Below are positions 60,686 to 64,000 of a stretch of DNA of 64,000 bases, piece after piece. The position numbers and the translations under genes were made by a program. Position 1 is the stretch's first letter; every line of letters begins with the position of its first letter. This DNA is from Pseudolabrys sp. (GTDB lineage Bacteria; Pseudomonadota; Alphaproteobacteria; Rhizobiales; Xanthobacteraceae): assembly GCA_022843325.1 (NCBI GenBank), contig JALHNV010000006.1:20593-84592 (forward strand), in the 5' to 3' direction. The notes under the pieces were generated by a model that searched no databases, was not told the origin of the DNA, and saw only the letters and a program-made list of their open reading frames with translations.

Positions 60686-63600
60686 TCACGCCTTGCCATA
60701 CCCTCCCGCCGTCGGCGTCTGGATGATGATCGCCTCATCGGTATCGATCGTGGTGGCGTCGCAGCCTTGCAGCCGCTCCATCCGCCCGTCCTTGCGCCGC
60801 ACCCAGTTCTCGCCGATCTGGCCGTCCTCGCCACCGGCCAGACCGAACGGTCGCACGCGGCGGTGACCGGTGAGCAACGTGCACTCCATGGTCTCGCGGA
60901 AACGGATGGTACGGCGGATGCCGTCGCCCGCGCTCCACTTGCCCTTGCCGCCGGAGCCCTTGCGGATGTGGAAGTCCTCCAGCACCACCGGATAGCGGAA
61001 TTCCAGCACTTCGGGATCGGTCAGCCGCGTGTTCGTCATGTGCGTGTGCACGGCATCGGTGCCGGGAAAGCCGGGGCCGGCCGGCGAACCCGAGCAGATG
61101 GTCTCGTAATACTGATAGGTCTTGTTGCCGAAGTTCAGGTTGTTCATGGTGCCTTGCGCGGCGGCCATGGCGCCGAGCGCGCCGAACAGGCAGTTGGTCA
61201 CCGCCTGTGACGTCTCGACATTGCCGGCGACAACGGCGGCGGGATATTCCGGCGTCAGCATCGACTTCTTCGGCACCACGATGTTGATCGGCCGCAGGCA
61301 GCCGGCATTCATCGGAATGTCGTCGTCGACCATCACGCGGAACACGTAGAGCACGGCGGCGCGCGTGACAGGTTCCGGCGCGTTGAAATTGGTCGGCTGC
61401 TGCGGCGAGGTGCCGGTGAAGTCGACGGTGGCCTCGCGCTTCTTCTTGTCGACCGTGATCTTCACCTTGATCACGGTGCCCTGGTCCATCTCGTAGCTGA
61501 ATTCACTGTCGTGCAGCCGGTCAATGACGCGGCGAACGCTTTCGGCGGCGTTGTCCTGGACGTGCTGCATGTAGGCCGTCACCACCGGCATGGTGAACAG
61601 CGTCACCATTTTGCGCAGTTCGGCCACGCCTTTCTCGTTGGCGGCGATCTGCGCCTTGATGTCGTTGATGTTCTGCACCGGGTTTCGCGCCGGATACTTT
61701 GCCCCCAGCAGCGCCGCCAGCAATTCCTTCTCGCGGAAGCGCCCACGATCGACCAGCTTGAAATTGTCGAACAGCACGCCCTCCTGCTCGATGGTCGTGG
61801 CATTGGGCGACATCGAGCCCGGCGAGATGCCGCCGACATCGGCGTGATGGCCGCGCGACGCCACCCAGAACAGGATCTTTTTCTTTTTGTCGTCGAACAC
61901 CGGCGTGCAGACGGTGATGTCGGGCAGATGCGTGCCGCCGTTATAGGGCGCGTTGATGACGTAGACGTCACCGGGCCTGATCTTGCCCTTGTTGTCGCGG
62001 ATCACGGTCTCGACCGAACGGTCCATGGAGCCGAGATGCACCGGCATGTGCGGCGCGTTGGCCACCAGCGTGCCGTCCGCTGCGAACACCGCGCAGGAGA
62101 AGTCGAGCCGCTCCTTGATGTTGACGGAGTAGGCGGTGTTCTGCAGCGATACGCCCATCTGTTCGGCGATCGACATGAACAGGTTGTTGAACACCTCCAG
62201 CATGATCGGGTCGGCGTGGGTTCCGATCGCATACGTGCGCTTCAGCGCCTTGACGCGCGTCAACACCAGATGATCTTTCGCCGTCAGTTCGGCCTGCCAG
62301 CCCGGCTCGACGACGATGGTCTGGTGCGGCTCGATGATGATGGCTGCGCCCTTGATTTTGGCGCCGATCTTCAACTGGTCACGGGTATAGACATTGGCCT
62401 TGTGCCATTGCCCCTGCGAGAAGAAGCGGGTGCGCCGCGCCGGCGTCGGCAGTTTTGCCGCCGTGCGCCGGGCCTTCTTCTCATTGAACCTCGCACCGCC
62501 GCCGACGGCTTCTACAGAAACCGCCTCGACCACCATCTGCTTGTTGCGGTCGATGAAGCCGAAGCGCGCCTTGTGCGCCTTCTCGAAGGCGCGTTGCATC
62601 GCGGGCAGGGCGCCGGCCTGCACCACCAAAGCGGTGTCGGTGCCGGCGTAACGGATGTGGGCGCGAACGATGACCTTGATCTTGGCCGCCGCCACGCCCT
62701 GTCCGGCGACCTCGGCCTTGACCGCGCGGCCGAGCGTGGCGCCGGTTTTTTTCAGGGAGGCGAGCGCCTTGGCGCCGAACGGCAGCTCGATCGCCTGTTC
62801 GCGGGTGGCGCGAATGTCGGCCAGCCCCATGCCATAGGCCGACAGCAGCGACGAGAACGGATGGATCAGCACCTTGGTCATGCCGAGCGCGTCGGCCACC
62901 AGACAGGCATGCTGGCCGCCGGCGCCGCCGAAGCAATTAAGTGCATAGCGGGTCACGTCATAGCCGCGCTGCACCGAAATCTTCTTGATCGCATTGGCCA
63001 TGTTCTCGACCGCGATCTTGATGAAGCCGTCGGCGATTTCCTCCGCCGACTTGCCATCGATCTGTTGGGCCAGTTCGGCGAAGTCACGCTTGACCGCGTC
63101 GGCGTCGAGCGGCTGGTCCTGCTGCGGCCCGAAGATCTTCGGGAAGAAGTCCGGCAGCAGCTTGCCGGCCATCACATTGGCGTCGGTGACGGCCAGCGGA
63201 CCGCCGCGGCGGTAGCAGGCCGGCCCCGGATTGGCGCCGGCCGAGTCGGGGCCGACGCGGAAGCGTGCGCCATCGAAATGCAGGATCGAGCCGCCGCCGG
63301 CGGCCACGGTGTGAATGAGCATCATCGGCGCTCGCATGCGCACGCCGGCGACTTCGGTCTCGAAGGCGCGTTCGTATTCGCCATCGAAATGCGACACGTC
63401 GGTCGAGGTGCCGCCCATGTCGAAGCCGATCAGCCGGTCGAAGCCAGCCTGCCGGCCGGTCTCCGCCATGCCAACCACGCCGCCGGCCGGGCCAGAGAGG
63501 ATGGCGTCCTTGCCCTGAAACAGCTCGGCCGCGGTGAGTCCGCCAGACGACATCATGAACATCAGGCGGATTTCTTCTTCACCACCTTCCCCTCCAGGGG

Positions 63601-64000
63601 AGGGTAAGACTGCAGTGCCCTGCATCTCCTTCGACACCCGGCTCACGTACCGTTTCAGGATCGGCGATAGATAGGCGTCGACCACCGTCGTATCGCCGCG
63701 GCCGACCAGCTTGATCAGCGGCGAGACTTCGTGGCTCACCGAGACTTGGGCAAATCCCATGTCGCGCGCGATCGAGGCGACGCGCTGTTCGTGCTCGGGG
63801 TAGCGATAAGCGTGCATGAACACGATCGCGACGGCGTCGATGCCGTCGGCTTTCGCCGCTTCCAGATCGGCGCGCACGGCGCCGAGATCGGGTTCACGCT
63901 CGACCTTGCCGTCGGCCAGCACGCGCTCATCGACTTCCGCCACGCGCTCGTACAAAAGTTCGGGTTTGACGATGTGCTTGGCGAAAATTTTCGGCCGCGC
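60686..64000 (-). CDS. Fused hydantoinase A/B (5-oxoprolinase-like), cut by right window edge
   Basis: HyuA part: [48 protein letters not shown]; HyuB part: [45 protein letters not shown]...[15 protein letters not shown]. Frame stays open to 64000 ([20 protein letters not shown]...). Confidence 0.93.
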   Translation of the reverse strand, partial: ARPKIFAKHIVKPELLYERVAEVDERVLADGKVEREPDLGAVRADLEAAKADGIDAVAIVFMHAYRYPEHEQRVASIARDMGFAQVSVSHEVSPLIKLVGRGDTTVVDAYLSPILKRYVSRVSKEMQGTAVLPSPGGEGGEEEIRLMFMMSSGGLTAAELFQGKDAILSGPAGGVVGMAETGRQAGFDRLIGFDMGGTSTDVSHFDGEYERAFETEVAGVRMRAPMMLIHTVAAGGGSILHFDGARFRVGPDSAGANPGPACYRRGGPLAVTDANVMAGKLLPDFFPKIFGPQQDQPLDADAVKRDFAELAQQIDGKSAEEIADGFIKIAVENMANAIKKISVQRGYDVTRYALNCFGGAGGQHACLVADALGMTKVLIHPFSSLLSAYGMGLADIRATREQAIELPFGAKALASLKKTGATLGRAVKAEVAGQGVAAAKIKVIVRAHIRYAGTDTALVVQAGALPAMQRAFEKAHKARFGFIDRNKQMVVEAVSVEAVGGGARFNEKKARRTAAKLPTPARRTRFFSQGQWHKANVYTRDQLKIGAKIKGAAIIIEPHQTIVVEPGWQAELTAKDHLVLTRVKALKRTYAIGTHADPIMLEVFNNLFMSIAEQMGVSLQNTAYSVNIKERLDFSCAVFAADGTLVANAPHMPVHLGSMDRSVETVIRDNKGKIRPGDVYVINAPYNGGTHLPDITVCTPVFDDKKKKILFWVASRGHHADVGGISPGSMSPNATTIEQEGVLFDNFKLVDRGRFREKELLAALLGAKYPARNPVQNINDIKAQIAANEKGVAELRKMVTLFTMPVVTAYMQHVQDNAAESVRRVIDRLHDSEFSYEMDQGTVIKVKITVDKKKREATVDFTGTSPQQPTNFNAPEPVTRAAVLYVFRVMVDDDIPMNAGCLRPINIVVPKKSMLTPEYPAAVVAGNVETSQAVTNCLFGALGAMAAAQGTMNNLNFGNKTYQYYETICSGSPAGPGFPGTDAVHTHMTNTRLTDPEVLEFRYPVVLEDFHIRKGSGGKGKWSAGDGIRRTIRFRETMECTLLTGHRRVRPFGLAGGEDGQIGENWVRRKDGRMERLQGCDATTIDTDEAIIIQTPTAGGYGKA
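63571..63617. repeat. Short palindromic element inserted in frame in the HyuAB fusion gene
   Basis: ccttcccctccaggggagggtaagac hairpin (CCTTCCCCT/AGGGGAGGG, one mismatch), translated [15 protein letters not shown] in the middle of a conserved HyuA region. Confidence 0.6.

Overview
The window is a high-GC chromosomal segment from an alphaproteobacterium, most likely Hyphomicrobiales of Bradyrhizobiaceae/Xanthobacteraceae type judging by gene content and GroEL. It is dominated by housekeeping genes: a Tat-type TRAP transporter operon plus amidase, groESL with a CIRCE-like operator, hisG/hisZ/hisS, ribF-ileS-lspA, a pair of M16 peptidases, pgi, arfB, mutL, rsmD, rluB, tadA, purD, xseA, an lpxK-waaA-acyltransferase block, and a fused HyuA/HyuB hydantoinase/oxoprolinase cut by the right edge. 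I saw no rRNA, tRNA, CRISPR array, prophage or transposase. The most interesting signals are not whole genes. (1) An ~88-bp nested palindromic repeat has three copies here, and one lies in frame inside ileS, resembling the protein-coding palindromic elements of Rickettsia. (2) A second short palindrome appears to be inserted in frame in the HyuAB fusion. (3) hisS has an internal low-GC block. (4) A different palindromic repeat sits between groES and groEL. (5) A thioredoxin-fold protein is paired with a UGSC-family (Cys form) protein of unknown function. (6) A putative Zur box precedes a DUF2946-like/TonB-receptor pair. (7) An EAL protein has a degenerate catalytic motif and a TipF-like layout. 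All family names come from recognising sequence motifs by eye; no database search was run.
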